From a virus: a DNA stretch of 64,000 nucleotides. The stretch is taken from the IMG/VR virus record IMGVR_UViG_3300001460_006335, positions 18,224-82,223 of that record; one strand, written 5' to 3'. The position numbers were made by a program, and so were the translations under genes. The notes under the pieces were generated by a model. It was given only the letters and a program-made list of their open reading frames with translations, ran no database searches and was not told the origin of the DNA. Below, one piece after another: positions 50,101 to 59,437 of this stretch. The stretch's first letter is position 1, and each line of letters begins with the position of its first letter.

Positions 50101-53100
50101 ATTTCACACTGGTCAGTATATGCATTGTTAGTCACCTGTAATACTGTACCACTATAATATGCAGTTGCGGCTCTCTGTGTTTGCTTATCACCACCATAAA
50201 CCATGTCGTACACAGCGGCATCAATAATATATCCAGTATCTCTTTTACACTTATCAATATTATAAGTAAAGCCAATAACTTTTGTATTCAGATAGTTAAT
50301 AACTTCAGTTTGATAGTAAGCTCTTTGACTAAAAAATTCTAAACAAGCGTTTCTTGTTGCCTGTGATATCCAGCTATAGTTTGGTTCTATTTCTGCTGGA
50401 GTACCAACAAGTGTTTGATTGTTTATTGCTGTTTTTGTTATATTAATCAAGCCTGTAAAAGTATTTGCTACAGTAGAATTACCATAATTACCACTTAGTG
50501 TTTGATTAAGTGGATTTCCTGCAGATTTAGTAACTGCTACACCTTGTATACAATCGTCTATTACACTTTGTAAATGTGTGTATGCTGTTACTGTGTTTGC
50601 TACTTGATAAGATGGAAGATACTGAGCAGATCCTAAAAAGTATGCTCTAGTTGCAATAAGTGTTTGAATATTAGATTCATAAAATGAATCATGTGTAATT
50701 GCATCTATTAAGAATCCAGTATCTTGCTTGCACTTAGCTTGATCATATGAGTAACCATTATATGTTGCATCAATATAATCTACAGTTTCAGTTTTAATTG
50801 TTTCTTTTTGACTAAACAAGTTTGAGATACCTTGTACAACATCTGTATCTACCCATTGTGGGTAATCTGGATATGTAGTAGATGGAAGATTATCAAGTCC
50901 GTTTTCAATTACATCTTCCATAATTTGTACTAGTGTTTGTACCCTACCTACTTCTATAATTGTACCAGCACCATTAGTTTTATCTTGATTTACTACACCT
51001 TGCCATTTATAATCAACATCTTTATCTCTAATTATTTCGTCACATATTTTTCCAACATAGTCTATGGTGACTGCTGTTTCTTCTTTTTGATCAGCTACTT
51101 GTGTTTGTGTTCCTACCCAATAACTTTTAGCTACATCTATAGTAGCACTATTACCACCGTACAATAAGTCATATGAAAGAGCATCAATTATATATTTTGT
51201 ATCTCTTTCACACTTTGTTGCGTTGAAATTATATCCTTGATATTTTTCAGTTATAAAATCTGTAGTTGCTGTTTGTAATGCAGATTTATTTGCTACAATA
51301 GTGTTATAATCTGCTTGGATAGATTGTGATGCCCATGTAACACTTGGTGTAACTTCTGCTGGTACGCCTGAGTTATTATTTGCAGTTATAGCATTTGTAA
51401 CTATTGTTATATCGCCTTCTAATGCAGACACTTCTGAACTACTAGCCGGGCCATTAGATGTATCTTGCACAGTAAAGTTTCCAACTGATACACTATCTGC
51501 TATTGAGCTTATCCAAGTATGAGCTTGCAACGCAGTAAGTGAAATTCCAACATCAACTGTAATTGATGTTGCATCTAAAGCAGTAATTGGAAGTAAACCT
51601 GTTGTTACAGAATTTGTTTTTGCAGAAATAAATGTATGTGGATTAGTATCTGATGATACTCCTACATTCATTGTAATTGTTGTTGCTGTAACGGCTGTTA
51701 TATCTAAACCTTTTTGAAATGCAGGGTCAGTTCGTCTAGGATAAAGCTTAGGTTTTGTTTCATCTGTAGTACAAGTAAACACCATACTATTAGGTGCAAT
51801 CACAACTTGCATATTTGTTGTTAAGCTATGCGAGCCAATTTCTAAAACAAGTTCTCCTGTTGCTGGATTATATGTAGTTCCTGTGGCAGGTGTAAATGAT
51901 CGCTGTATTGCTGGATCAGTTGCTCTTGGATAAGACTTATTTGAACTAGATGATCCAACAGCACCGACATTTACAGTAATAGTAGTACCAGTTACTGCTG
52001 ATATTGCTATAGCAGTGTTATGAGCAGGGTCTCCTACTCTTGGATACGTATGGTTAGTTGCGTTTCCATCTGCATCACAAGTAAATGTTAATGAATTTGT
52101 AGCTATTGTCACAGTATCACTAGTTGTAAAGCTATGTGAGCCTATAGTTAATTCCATAACACCTGTTGCATAGTCATATGTTGCATTTGTAACGTCTTTT
52201 TGAACACTTCCTGCAGTTATAGTAATTGCATTTGATACTGTGCCGCCTACATAAGTATGAGCACCTGCTCCATATGTACAACTAAATGTAACCCCATTTG
52301 GTTCAATTTTAATCAAATCACTTAGTTGTAAGTTATGTGAACCGACTGCTAATTTTAATACGCCTGTTGTAGGATCATACGTTGTACCTGCTCCAGGTGT
52401 AAATTTTGTTCTTGTTGGTGCAACTGTTATATTTTGTACAACATCACCAATTATATTAGTTGCAATATGTTGGAATGCATTTACAATAGCTGTTTTTTGC
52501 TGTGAATTTGGAAGTTGCGGAGTGCCATCATCAAAGTAACTATTTGCAACTGTTCTAATTGCAGTATTGCCTCCATATAGAATATCATGTGATAAAGAAT
52601 CAACCAAATATCTTGCATCTCTTAAACACTTATCTTGATTATATCCAGTTGTAACTGCACCTGGTGTTGCAGATTCAAATGTGTGTACAGTAGGATTAGT
52701 TGTGTTTGGTCCAACATTAACTGTAACAGTATTACTAGCTACCGCAGTAATTCTTAAATTAGCACTATAAGCAGGATCTGCATTGTTACGTGGATATTTT
52801 TTAGTTGAACTTGTTGAACTTGAAATAATACCTACGTTTACTGATATTGTAGTTCCAGTTTTGGCTGTAATAGACAATGCAGTATCTCTTGCTGGATCAG
52901 TTGATCTTGGATATGTATGATTTGTTGCATTACCATCAGCATCACAAGTAAATGTTAATGCATCATTAGCAATCTTAATACTTGTTCCTACAGCCAGTGA
53001 GTGACTGCCAATAGTCATTTCTATTATGCCAGTAGCATAGTTGTATGTTGCATTAGTAACATCATGATTTACAATTGGTGATGCGCCTACATTTATAGTA

Positions 53101-56100
53101 ATAGTATTAGTAGTTACTGCACTAATAGCAAGAGTTGCTCCAGACGCAGGATCTGTTGATCTTGGATACGTTTTAGTTGTTGTGTTGCCGTCCATTGTGC
53201 AGGTAAAAGAGAGTGCATCATCGGCTATAGCAAGTGTGTTTGACGTTGTTAACAGATGTGAAGCAGAGGTAATAATCATCTCACCAGTTGATGCATTATA
53301 TGTTGCACCTGTAACTGCGTTTGGTAAATTACCTGCATTTGATGTAACTCCGTTGGTTACAGCAGATACGAATGTATGTAGATAGTTACCACCTGACTGA
53401 ACTGCGTTGCTTGCTGTACCACCAACATAAGTGTGATTGCCTTGTCCATATGTACAACTAAAAGCTAACGATTCTTTTCCTAATCTTATATAATCAGCTG
53501 TTGTATAACTATGTGATCCTATTGTAAGAACCATATCTCCAGTAGTTTGATTGTAAGTTGCTGTTGATACATCATATTTTGGATTATTTGCATTTACATA
53601 AGCTAATGTTTCTTGTGCAATAAATTCTCTGTTTGCTTGTAATTGATTTTTAGCATCAATTAAATCTTGACTTGCTCCTGTTGGATTTGTAAATGTTATA
53701 GCATCTGCAGAAACATCTGTACTAAGCACTCCATTTTGGAAAACATCTATGACTTCGTTGTAACCTGCTAAAGCCCTTGCTTCTCCAACATCGCTTAAAC
53801 CTTTTTCTAATGTTTCTTTTCTAACAAATTGAAATGCATTAAGAGTTTGTATTCCTTGTGCTTGTTTATTAGTTAATGCACTTGCTCTTGAATATGCAAG
53901 TCCGGCTGTCACTGAGCTGTAGTTGGTGCCTAATGCAACATCTCTTGCTACAGCATCTATAATTAAGCCTGTGTCTCGTTGACATTTTGTAACATCATAT
54001 GTATAATTTACATAGTTACTATTTACATATGCTACAGCTTCTTTTCCAATAAAATTTCTGTTAGCTTGTAATTGTAGTCTTGCATTTTTTTGACCAGTTG
54101 TAGCTGTACTTGGATCTGTAAATGTTAACGGATCTGCCGCTTGTTCTGTTGATGTTGCTCCATTGTTAATAATATCTATTACTTCGTCAAATGCCGCTTC
54201 CACAGTTGATTGTGATGGTGAATGAGTTGTTGCATCAGATGATTTACTTTTTGCAAAGTTTATTCCTGCAATAGTTTGTGTTTTTTGATTGCTTTGCAAG
54301 TATGCACTATTTGCTCTTTGATATGATAATCCTGCAACTCTTTGATTATAATTAGTGCCAAGCAATGTATCATATGCGGCGGCATCTATTATTAGTCCTG
54401 TATCTCTTTTACACTTATCTTTGTCGTATACATAATTATTTGCATTAATATATGCAACAAGTTCTTCTTGTAAAAATGCTTTGTTTGCAATTACCTGATC
54501 AACACCATAAATTAATTCGTTTGTAGCAGGCCCCGGATCAGGGTATGACAAACCTTCTGACGGTAATTCATCATTTTCAATTATATTTAAAACATCTTCC
54601 CACCTTGCAGTAACAGCGTCTTTGATTGTAGTGCTTGATATTACTGCGGCTTCACCTAATGCCTTTGCTTTTCTTAATCCTAATATTGTTGCTGGCTTCT
54701 GCTCAACATTTAGGTATGCAGTGTTTGCTCTCTTATATGCTTGACCTGCTTGAATACTATTTGTATTAGTTCCTAAAAGGATATCTCTATTTACAGCATC
54801 AACAATGTACCCAACGTCTCTTCTACATTTGTCTTGATCGTATGTTAAAGTAGGATTATTTGCTAAGTTATAAGCTATTGCATCAGTAATAAAGTTATTT
54901 CTGTTTAGAAGAATTTTTTGCCCTGCTGTTATTTGTAATGTAGGTTCATCAGTGTAAAGAGGTTTTGTTAATGTAGCTGGTAATCTTGATAATGTTAAAT
55001 TATCAATCATATCTTGTATATTAAATATCAAAGTATCTATAAAATCTGCTTCACTTTGTGTGGCATTGTTGCTTGCAAAGTTTTGAGCTACACCGTTTCC
55101 AGAAGTTGGTGTTACTGCTAAACCTCTAACAACTCTTTGTATTACAAATCTTAATCTTGCAAAAGCATTAACTAATGCCGCTTTGTTTACAGGAGCAAGT
55201 GCAGAAAAAGCCACCCCGCCTGCTCCGTTAGCAAAGTAATATTTTGCTTCTTGTACTGTACTACTATTTCCGCCATAAAGAACATCAAATATACAAGCAT
55301 CAAGAATGTTTGTTAAGTCTGTGGTATATATTGCATCATCATATACGAACCCTGATACTTCAGCTGATAAGAATGTTTTAAATTCAGCTATCAAAAAGTT
55401 TTTATTTGCAATAATTTGATCTTTTGCATCAGCCCTATTATTATCAACACCAGCGTGTTCTGGAAATACTATCACAATAGCTGAACTATCACCATCATCA
55501 ATAATATTCATAAATTGATTAAAGCCTTCTTTAACATTTGTAAGTGCAATACTACTTGCTTGAACATCTGCTAGTGCTTCAAACTTGTCGCTCAAATATC
55601 TAAAACTTGACAACAACATTGGTTTAAATCTTGTTCTAAGCTCAAATTCTTCAGCCGCTCTAACAATTTGCTGATTACTTTCTAATGTTGCAAACATTTC
55701 TATACCGTCTATAAGTGTAGTCATATTTTCAGTATATGTAGCTTGGTTATAGCTTAATTCAGTAAATTGATCATTAATATATGCAGAAAGTTCTTCAACT
55801 AAAAATTCTCTATTTTCTAAAATATTATTTTTTGCTTCAATTTTAGCAGGGTCAATAGTTTGTAAATCATTAAATGTAGCCGCTACATCGTTACTATTAT
55901 CAGGTTGTATACTACTATCACCTTCACTAATAGTGCTAGTAATAATGTTAAACAAATAATCAATATTTTCTTCCATTGCAAGATTTGTAGTCTGTGCTTT
56001 CATACCGTCACGTGCTTGCTCAATGCCATATATTGTTGGTGCTTTTTGATCGTTTAACACTTTAGTAGATGTACTACGTAGATAACTCGTTCCTGCGGCT

Positions 56101-57542
56101 TGTGATTGAAAAGATGTTCCTAGTACAATATCAGAAGTGACAGCATCAATTATTCTTTTAAGGTCTCGTCTACATACAGTTTCATCATATATAAATGGTG
56201 CATTTATTTGTGTGTTACCAGTAATGTAGTAATAAGTTGGATCTGCTTCAAATTTAACAATACTACCTGTTTGCGGTTTATCACGTAAACTGTTTAATCT
56301 TATTGTAATATTTTTTGCTAAATTTACAACGGCAGTAGCTTGTGCTGATGCTCCTCCACCGCTTATAGTAATTAATGGTGTAGTTGTATATCCACTACCA
56401 GCATCTTGAACTGTAATAGCACTAAGTTTACCAGTAGTAGCATCAATTGAAGTAGTTGCTGTGGCTTGTGTTCCGCCTCCTAAAGTAGGTGCTTCGATTA
56501 CTACTGTTGGTGCACTGGTATATCCTGCTCCAGCAGTTTGTATTGTTACACTTGCAACAGTACTAAAATAGTTTTGTTCAGCCCGAGCTGTGGTATATGC
56601 TTGTGGAAAAAATCCGTCAGACTCAATACCTTTAAGTCCAAAGTCAGAAACCGAGTTTGAAATTGATAAGTAGCCACCATTTGTAGCTTTAAATCCAACA
56701 GAACAAAATACAGAGAAACAACTAACAATCTGTGTATATCCAAAGTTGTCAATCCAAAACCCAATACCACCTTGAGAAATTTGTGTAAATGCATCAGCAA
56801 CAAAGCTGAATACTAATGATGTTGGATCGTAACTATTACCATCAACGTATAATCCTCCACCGCCGCCGGTATCGTTAATTTGCTTGTCAGTTGACAGAGC
56901 TGGGTAATCTTCAAGCATTAATGGTTTGGCACCTGGCGTTATTCCAGCAATTTGTACAGTTTCAAAAGGAATAAATTCTGTACCATCATTTAACCAAGGT
57001 CCATTCATGTTAGTGCAATTTTGTACATAAGGTGATGTAGTTACTCTAGCACCTGGGCGTATTTCAACACACCAACCTGGATATCTCAAAGCCCTAAATG
57101 TAAGTTCGTGTAAGTAACACCCATTGCCCATAAAGAATATTGTTTGTGTATTATTCCTTGGAAAAATTCTTGTGTTTCTTAAATCTCCTGCACCTCTGAT
57201 TGTAACAAAGTCTGCTAATGTAATCGGATTTGATTCATAATAATCACCCGGTCCTACAATAATAGTAGTGCCTGGTAAAGCCGAAGCGGCGGCACTTTTA
57301 ATTGTTGCTTTAGCACCATCTTTTCCCATGCTTTTACCGTCGTTGGTATCGCTACCATCTTGAGTAACATATAAGATGTCTGTTGTTGCTGGGCCTGTTG
57401 CATTACCAGAAACTATTAAGTCACCAGTAACTCTTGTTTTTGCTCCTTCGGGTGCAATTAATACTTCACCGTCAGCAGTTAAAGTAACACTAGTATCACC
57501 TACTGTTCTTTTATGTAAACTCTGCCTCTTAAAAAATTCCAT
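47190..57542 (-). CDS. Giant fibre/adhesin with beta-helix and nine helical modules
   Basis: A 3450-residue protein. Residues about 53-330 form a pectin-lyase-like beta-helix related to that of the 3929-residue protein (ILYVTQDGSDTNDGKS, TTIIVGPGDYYESNPITLADFVTIRGAG, TQIVSCFSVFCSVGFKATNGGYLSISNS). Two GxGYTxxPxVxI repeats follow. From about 450 to 2450 run nine copies of the module FLxxEExAYIN...YxxxKCxRDxGxIIDAxxxDxxxGTN, interrupted at about 1330-1980 by TFTCDADGN/TYPR and HTYVGG beta modules. The last 900 residues are fibre-type beta repeats (NATTVNAFGQATAINLGAANG). There is no S74 domain. GGAAG lies 8 nt before the ATG. It presumably forms a long virion fibre or tail-surface filament. Confidence 0.8.
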   Translation of the reverse strand: MEFFKRQSLHKRTVGDTSVTLTADGEVLIAPEGAKTRVTGDLIVSGNATGPATTDILYVTQDGSDTNDGKSMGKDGAKATIKSAAASALPGTTIIVGPGDYYESNPITLADFVTIRGAGDLRNTRIFPRNNTQTIFFMGNGCYLHELTFRALRYPGWCVEIRPGARVTTSPYVQNCTNMNGPWLNDGTEFIPFETVQIAGITPGAKPLMLEDYPALSTDKQINDTGGGGGLYVDGNSYDPTSLVFSFVADAFTQISQGGIGFWIDNFGYTQIVSCFSVFCSVGFKATNGGYLSISNSVSDFGLKGIESDGFFPQAYTTARAEQNYFSTVASVTIQTAGAGYTSAPTVVIEAPTLGGGTQATATTSIDATTGKLSAITVQDAGSGYTTTPLITISGGGASAQATAVVNLAKNITIRLNSLRDKPQTGSIVKFEADPTYYYITGNTQINAPFIYDETVCRRDLKRIIDAVTSDIVLGTSFQSQAAGTSYLRSTSTKVLNDQKAPTIYGIEQARDGMKAQTTNLAMEENIDYLFNIITSTISEGDSSIQPDNSNDVAATFNDLQTIDPAKIEAKNNILENREFLVEELSAYINDQFTELSYNQATYTENMTTLIDGIEMFATLESNQQIVRAAEEFELRTRFKPMLLSSFRYLSDKFEALADVQASSIALTNVKEGFNQFMNIIDDGDSSAIVIVFPEHAGVDNNRADAKDQIIANKNFLIAEFKTFLSAEVSGFVYDDAIYTTDLTNILDACIFDVLYGGNSSTVQEAKYYFANGAGGVAFSALAPVNKAALVNAFARLRFVIQRVVRGLAVTPTSGNGVAQNFASNNATQSEADFIDTLIFNIQDMIDNLTLSRLPATLTKPLYTDEPTLQITAGQKILLNRNNFITDAIAYNLANNPTLTYDQDKCRRDVGYIVDAVNRDILLGTNTNSIQAGQAYKRANTAYLNVEQKPATILGLRKAKALGEAAVISSTTIKDAVTARWEDVLNIIENDELPSEGLSYPDPGPATNELIYGVDQVIANKAFLQEELVAYINANNYVYDKDKCKRDTGLIIDAAAYDTLLGTNYNQRVAGLSYQRANSAYLQSNQKTQTIAGINFAKSKSSDATTHSPSQSTVEAAFDEVIDIINNGATSTEQAADPLTFTDPSTATTGQKNARLQLQANRNFIGKEAVAYVNSNYVNYTYDVTKCQRDTGLIIDAVARDVALGTNYSSVTAGLAYSRASALTNKQAQGIQTLNAFQFVRKETLEKGLSDVGEARALAGYNEVIDVFQNGVLSTDVSADAITFTNPTGASQDLIDAKNQLQANREFIAQETLAYVNANNPKYDVSTATYNQTTGDMVLTIGSHSYTTADYIRLGKESLAFSCTYGQGNHTYVGGTASNAVQSGGNYLHTFVSAVTNGVTSNAGNLPNAVTGATYNASTGEMIITSASHLLTTSNTLAIADDALSFTCTMDGNTTTKTYPRSTDPASGATLAISAVTTNTITINVGASPIVNHDVTNATYNYATGIIEMTIGSHSLAVGTSIKIANDALTFTCDADGNATNHTYPRSTDPARDTALSITAKTGTTISVNVGIISSSTSSTKKYPRNNADPAYSANLRITAVASNTVTVNVGPNTTNPTVHTFESATPGAVTTGYNQDKCLRDARYLVDSLSHDILYGGNTAIRTVANSYFDDGTPQLPNSQQKTAIVNAFQHIATNIIGDVVQNITVAPTRTKFTPGAGTTYDPTTGVLKLAVGSHNLQLSDLIKIEPNGVTFSCTYGAGAHTYVGGTVSNAITITAGSVQKDVTNATYDYATGVMELTIGSHSFTTSDTVTIATNSLTFTCDADGNATNHTYPRVGDPAHNTAIAISAVTGTTITVNVGAVGSSSSNKSYPRATDPAIQRSFTPATGTTYNPATGELVLEIGSHSLTTNMQVVIAPNSMVFTCTTDETKPKLYPRRTDPAFQKGLDITAVTATTITMNVGVSSDTNPHTFISAKTNSVTTGLLPITALDATSITVDVGISLTALQAHTWISSIADSVSVGNFTVQDTSNGPASSSEVSALEGDITIVTNAITANNNSGVPAEVTPSVTWASQSIQADYNTIVANKSALQTATTDFITEKYQGYNFNATKCERDTKYIIDALSYDLLYGGNSATIDVAKSYWVGTQTQVADQKEETAVTIDYVGKICDEIIRDKDVDYKWQGVVNQDKTNGAGTIIEVGRVQTLVQIMEDVIENGLDNLPSTTYPDYPQWVDTDVVQGISNLFSQKETIKTETVDYIDATYNGYSYDQAKCKQDTGFLIDAITHDSFYESNIQTLIATRAYFLGSAQYLPSYQVANTVTAYTHLQSVIDDCIQGVAVTKSAGNPLNQTLSGNYGNSTVANTFTGLINITKTAINNQTLVGTPAEIEPNYSWISQATRNACLEFFSQRAYYQTEVINYLNTKVIGFTYNIDKCKRDTGYIIDAAVYDMVYGGDKQTQRAATAYYSGTVLQVTNNAYTDQCEITAYANYYLADIIAKVSINDTVTKSFGNTFNQIQTIPDGSTLIGTATYPGATCELLINRLADSIYNKSVSGWFEREPDLTLGNSIYLTERNTILAAEQTIVDNAISALNLQYGGRFDVNLFPGIISVTTDKLGSLHNVSTVSTSGHAFEYVGAGITYNALPFFGGTAVPSTEIIQSNQGKVFAGGTVDQIGNFRVGDFFGVNALTGSITLNANEIDLSGLTSVGPFIRNGIPVGVELKEVSDNEALVSSLGTQDLNTAPTQRAVSNYVEARYLNKLTGGTVQGNVTLNGNFDVNGSVISTTSTGAFELLNTNATTVNAFGQATAINLGAANGLVTINPDMTVQGALTVNGNLIFTGDVAITIPDEELQAYSITEGTEDYISINTRSGEESVTFGQQPSVIIANTTDSTSKDTGSLIVDGGAGIEKNINVGGSADIDDNLTLGTDRTVNAHTIKGKIDIDIPDSGINNFRIHENLSEYLDIVTTDGSESIKLGTTPKLVVQNNTNATSSTTGAVQITGGLSTQQDIHAGNDITADRDLKADRDVEVNGTNIITDETGAFNVFNTNATTINAFGAATSVNIGAATGTLTINNEVVIVDSVAGFQIPVGTTGQRPTNVTGRIRFNTTTNAFEGYDGVAWNSLGGVIDVDQNTYILAEDTPGADNNELDFYTEGTKRATLSNTEFNIGTTTILNVQNTTESTDYQTGGLVVSGGAGIAKDLHVQGFIGGDNSGVLTLANVASDKILIKADTIESPESLKIITNAPDSAADDVVYPVSLAHHSVSGSPTVGSGTGLKFELETSNNNFEVGGQIEVTAIDITGNQEDFDMVFKTMVNGTAGIEKFRISDTTSTFTNNVQVDQSLFVTGVLDASSFRGSVVADDSTEIIDAINNKLTVVNGAIGTLSLTTDLEVQYGGTGRSSFVPNGIVYGDNTSQLQVTEAAGSADINTSFQMLTVTDSGDDTPIWTDTIDGGSF
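50190..56190 (-). repeat. Nine KCxRD helical modules in the 3450-residue protein
   Basis: Copies lie near 56115-56190, 55270-55345, 54770-54840, 54345-54425, 53920-54000, 52560-52640, 51140-51220, 50670-50750 and 50190-50265. Consensus: Y-(D/N)-x-x-KC-x-RD-x-x-x-IIDA-x-x-x-D-x-x-x-G-(G/T)-N. The second copy lacks Cys and Arg. Confidence 0.8.
51961..52320 (-). repeat. DNA block shared with the 3929-residue fibre gene (copy 2)
   Basis: Partner of 44687-45050. Further weaker copies of the same beta module lie at about 52850-53290 and 43720-44060. Confidence 0.75.
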
Positions 57543-57545
57543 TCC

Positions 57546-57878
57546 TTATACTTCCAAATAGCTTATTGTAACACTTAAATTTGTTGGGTTTGCTCCTACG
57601 AATGTAATCCTGTCGTCTGCTTCTAAAATTATTCTTTCTACATTAAATGTAAAAGTATCTGATGCTGTGACCGGTATATCATTAAGAACAATATTTGTAC
57701 TATTTCTGCTCTGACCGCTTTTAATAACGTGCATATCAAATTTTGTATCATTTGCTGTGGTGCCATCGTCGGTTGCATTATTACAAACTAAGATTGTAGT
57801 CATAGCATATTTTTTACCAGCAGGAACAGTAATTAATGTTGTATCTGTAGTTGATATTAATGAATTTACTATTGCCAT
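57546..57878 (-). CDS. Small beta-sandwich virion protein
   Basis: A 110-residue protein. VNSLISTTDTTLITVPAGKKYAMTTILVCNNAT and the C-terminal EADDRITFVGANPTNLSVTISYLEV suggest an all-beta, jelly-roll-like fold seen in small tail-fibre-associated proteins of marine T4-like phages. AAAGGA precedes the ATG, and the stop is 3 nt from the giant fibre start. The role is probably fibre attachment or decoration. Confidence 0.65.
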   Translation of the reverse strand: MAIVNSLISTTDTTLITVPAGKKYAMTTILVCNNATDDGTTANDTKFDMHVIKSGQSRNSTNIVLNDIPVTASDTFTFNVERIILEADDRITFVGANPTNLSVTISYLEV

Positions 57879-57889
57879 GTTTTCGTCCT

Positions 57890-58909
57890 TTAAAAAATTA
57901 TACTAAAAAGTAATGCTTTATTTCTGCTTGCAATTTCGTCTTGCGTAGAATCCTGATTTACAAAGAATAAACCAGTTCCACCATCAGCAAGAGGTTTACT
58001 ATACAAAGATATTCCATCAGCAGGAGCAGAAGGATCACTTTGTTGTATTATTGTAGTTGGAGTAGTTATTTTTACAACTCCAGTACCATTGCCTTTTAAT
58101 TCAACATCACCGTTTGTATTTTGAGATGTAAGCGAGCCGCCGGAAAGAGTTAAGTTACCTATATCAAAACGATTTTCAAACATAGTTGCTATATTAGTTC
58201 CGTCGACACCAAATTCTATTCTACTTGTTGTTGCATCCTCTTCAAAATCATAAGTTTGCACAGATGTTTTTGATGCTTCACCTCTATCAATTCTATTTTG
58301 GAAATTATAAGTATAAAAACCTAAAATATAGTCTTCCATCAATTTTACATTTACTAATGCATCATCGTCAGTAGCTAAAGATAATTTATTTGGTCGACTT
58401 GGATTTGGTGTTATAGCTGAAGCTGTATACGGATACACATTTTTTTCATAATCTGTAGTTCCACTAACTGTAACTATACTTGTTCCTGCACCTAATAATG
58501 TTAAGTTATTTGCATTACTTGGATCAGGTTTGATACTCGAAGCATACAATCCTTGAATTACATTGTTTTGATCTTTTAATGCCCAACTACCTGTATAGGC
58601 ACTTCCGCCTTGTATCGTTTGCAAGCTTTCATCAAATATTAAATTTGCATCTGGTCTTACGCCACGATCAATTATGATTCCAGCAGTGCCAAGAGTAATT
58701 CCTGCACCGGTTTCACCGTTGTTTAAAGTAATTGTGTTATCTTCAACAATCAGCTCACTAGAGCCAATGCTTGTGCTTTGACCTTGTATATCAAGATCAC
58801 CGCTTACAGTAACTTTACCACCGTTGCCAACATCAAGTGTAATGTCGCCGCCGCTGTTAACTTTTATCTTGTAAGAACTTGCACCTACATTATTGATACG
58901 TTCAGCCAT
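57890..58909 (-). CDS. Fibre-related structural protein
   Basis: A 339-residue protein. MAERINNVGASSYKIKVNSGGDITLDVGNGGKVTVSGDLDIQG and SELIVEDNTITLNNGETGAGITLGTAGIIIDRG share the sequence style of the C-terminal repeats of both giant fibres (VTVNG...LTVDDKNIVIASG...GAGITIDG). The middle contains paired KPDPSNANNLTLLG and TPNPSRPNKLSLA units. The C-terminal 25 residues end hydrophobic. It is likely a connector or short fibre. AAGGAG precedes the ATG. Confidence 0.7.
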   Translation of the reverse strand: MAERINNVGASSYKIKVNSGGDITLDVGNGGKVTVSGDLDIQGQSTSIGSSELIVEDNTITLNNGETGAGITLGTAGIIIDRGVRPDANLIFDESLQTIQGGSAYTGSWALKDQNNVIQGLYASSIKPDPSNANNLTLLGAGTSIVTVSGTTDYEKNVYPYTASAITPNPSRPNKLSLATDDDALVNVKLMEDYILGFYTYNFQNRIDRGEASKTSVQTYDFEEDATTSRIEFGVDGTNIATMFENRFDIGNLTLSGGSLTSQNTNGDVELKGNGTGVVKITTPTTIIQQSDPSAPADGISLYSKPLADGGTGLFFVNQDSTQDEIASRNKALLFSIIF

Positions 58910-58921
58910 TTATTTAACTCC

Positions 58922-59287
58922 TTAAATAGCAGTTAACCGTAGCAATGATTCTGTTGAGTCGTCTTCTGCTGTCCAAGTATATCGATTATTACTATAGTCT
59001 AAACAAGTTCTATTAAACATTTTTCTAATATTAATAGCTTCTCCGCCTGCGGCTATTCCAACAAGCAAAGCTTCTTTATCAGCATTTGGAGCACTACCAT
59101 CACTAGTAAGTGTGCAAACTCTTGTAACACTTCCTGCATCGTTTGAGCAGTTAAATTTGTTTGTGCCTCGTTGTGATAGAATCTTTCCTTCTATTAATGA
59201 TGATCCATCGTGAAATCTAATTGGTATTGTTGGTGTGGCGTCAACGCCTGTTGCACCAAAGTTTCTTTTATTGACTGGTCGTCCCAT
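58922..59287 (-). CDS. Conserved small virion protein
   Basis: A 121-residue protein. The sequence GRPVNKRNFGATG, then GKILSQRGTNKFNCSNDAGSVTRVCTLTSDG, then NRYTWTAEDDSTESLLRLTAI, belongs to a small structural protein family found near the fibre genes of marine T4-like phages. The function is unknown. It has a late promoter with a 75-nt structured leader and AAGGAG before the ATG, and is the first gene of the fibre operon. Confidence 0.7.
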   Translation of the reverse strand: MGRPVNKRNFGATGVDATPTIPIRFHDGSSLIEGKILSQRGTNKFNCSNDAGSVTRVCTLTSDGSAPNADKEALLVGIAAGGEAINIRKMFNRTCLDYSNNRYTWTAEDDSTESLLRLTAI

Positions 59288-59376
59288 GATTTTCTCCTTT
59301 ATGACGTTCTAAGTCTACGCTATGGGTCTAGCATAAGTCCTCTAATGAGGCTCACCTATTGACAATAGTATTTATG
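59288..59376 (-). promoter_or_regulatory. Late promoter and hairpin-rich leader of the fibre operon
   Basis: CATAAATA (59369-59376, minus strand) then a leader of about 75 nt. It can form CCTC-ATTA-GAGG and TATGCTA-GACCCA-TAGCGTA stems ahead of AAGGAG. Such a leader is unusual here, where most leaders are under 25 nt. Confidence 0.45.
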
Positions 59377-59404
59377 AAAAAAATAAAAATGGGTTATAAT
59401 GTAT

Positions 59405-59437
59405 AAAAAAGGCCTACCAAATAAATGATAGACCTTT
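59405..59437 (-). terminator. Strong intrinsic terminator of the candidate ncRNA
   Basis: On the minus strand AAGGTCTATCA and TGGTAGGCCTT pair over 11 bp (two G-U), with loop TTTATT, followed by a T6 tract. Confidence 0.8.

Noticed and set aside
26110-59330. Shared 11-mer TAGACCCATAG in the leaders of gp18 and the gene at 59287
   Set aside because: Matches of this length are expected by chance many times in 64 kb, and the flanks do not align.
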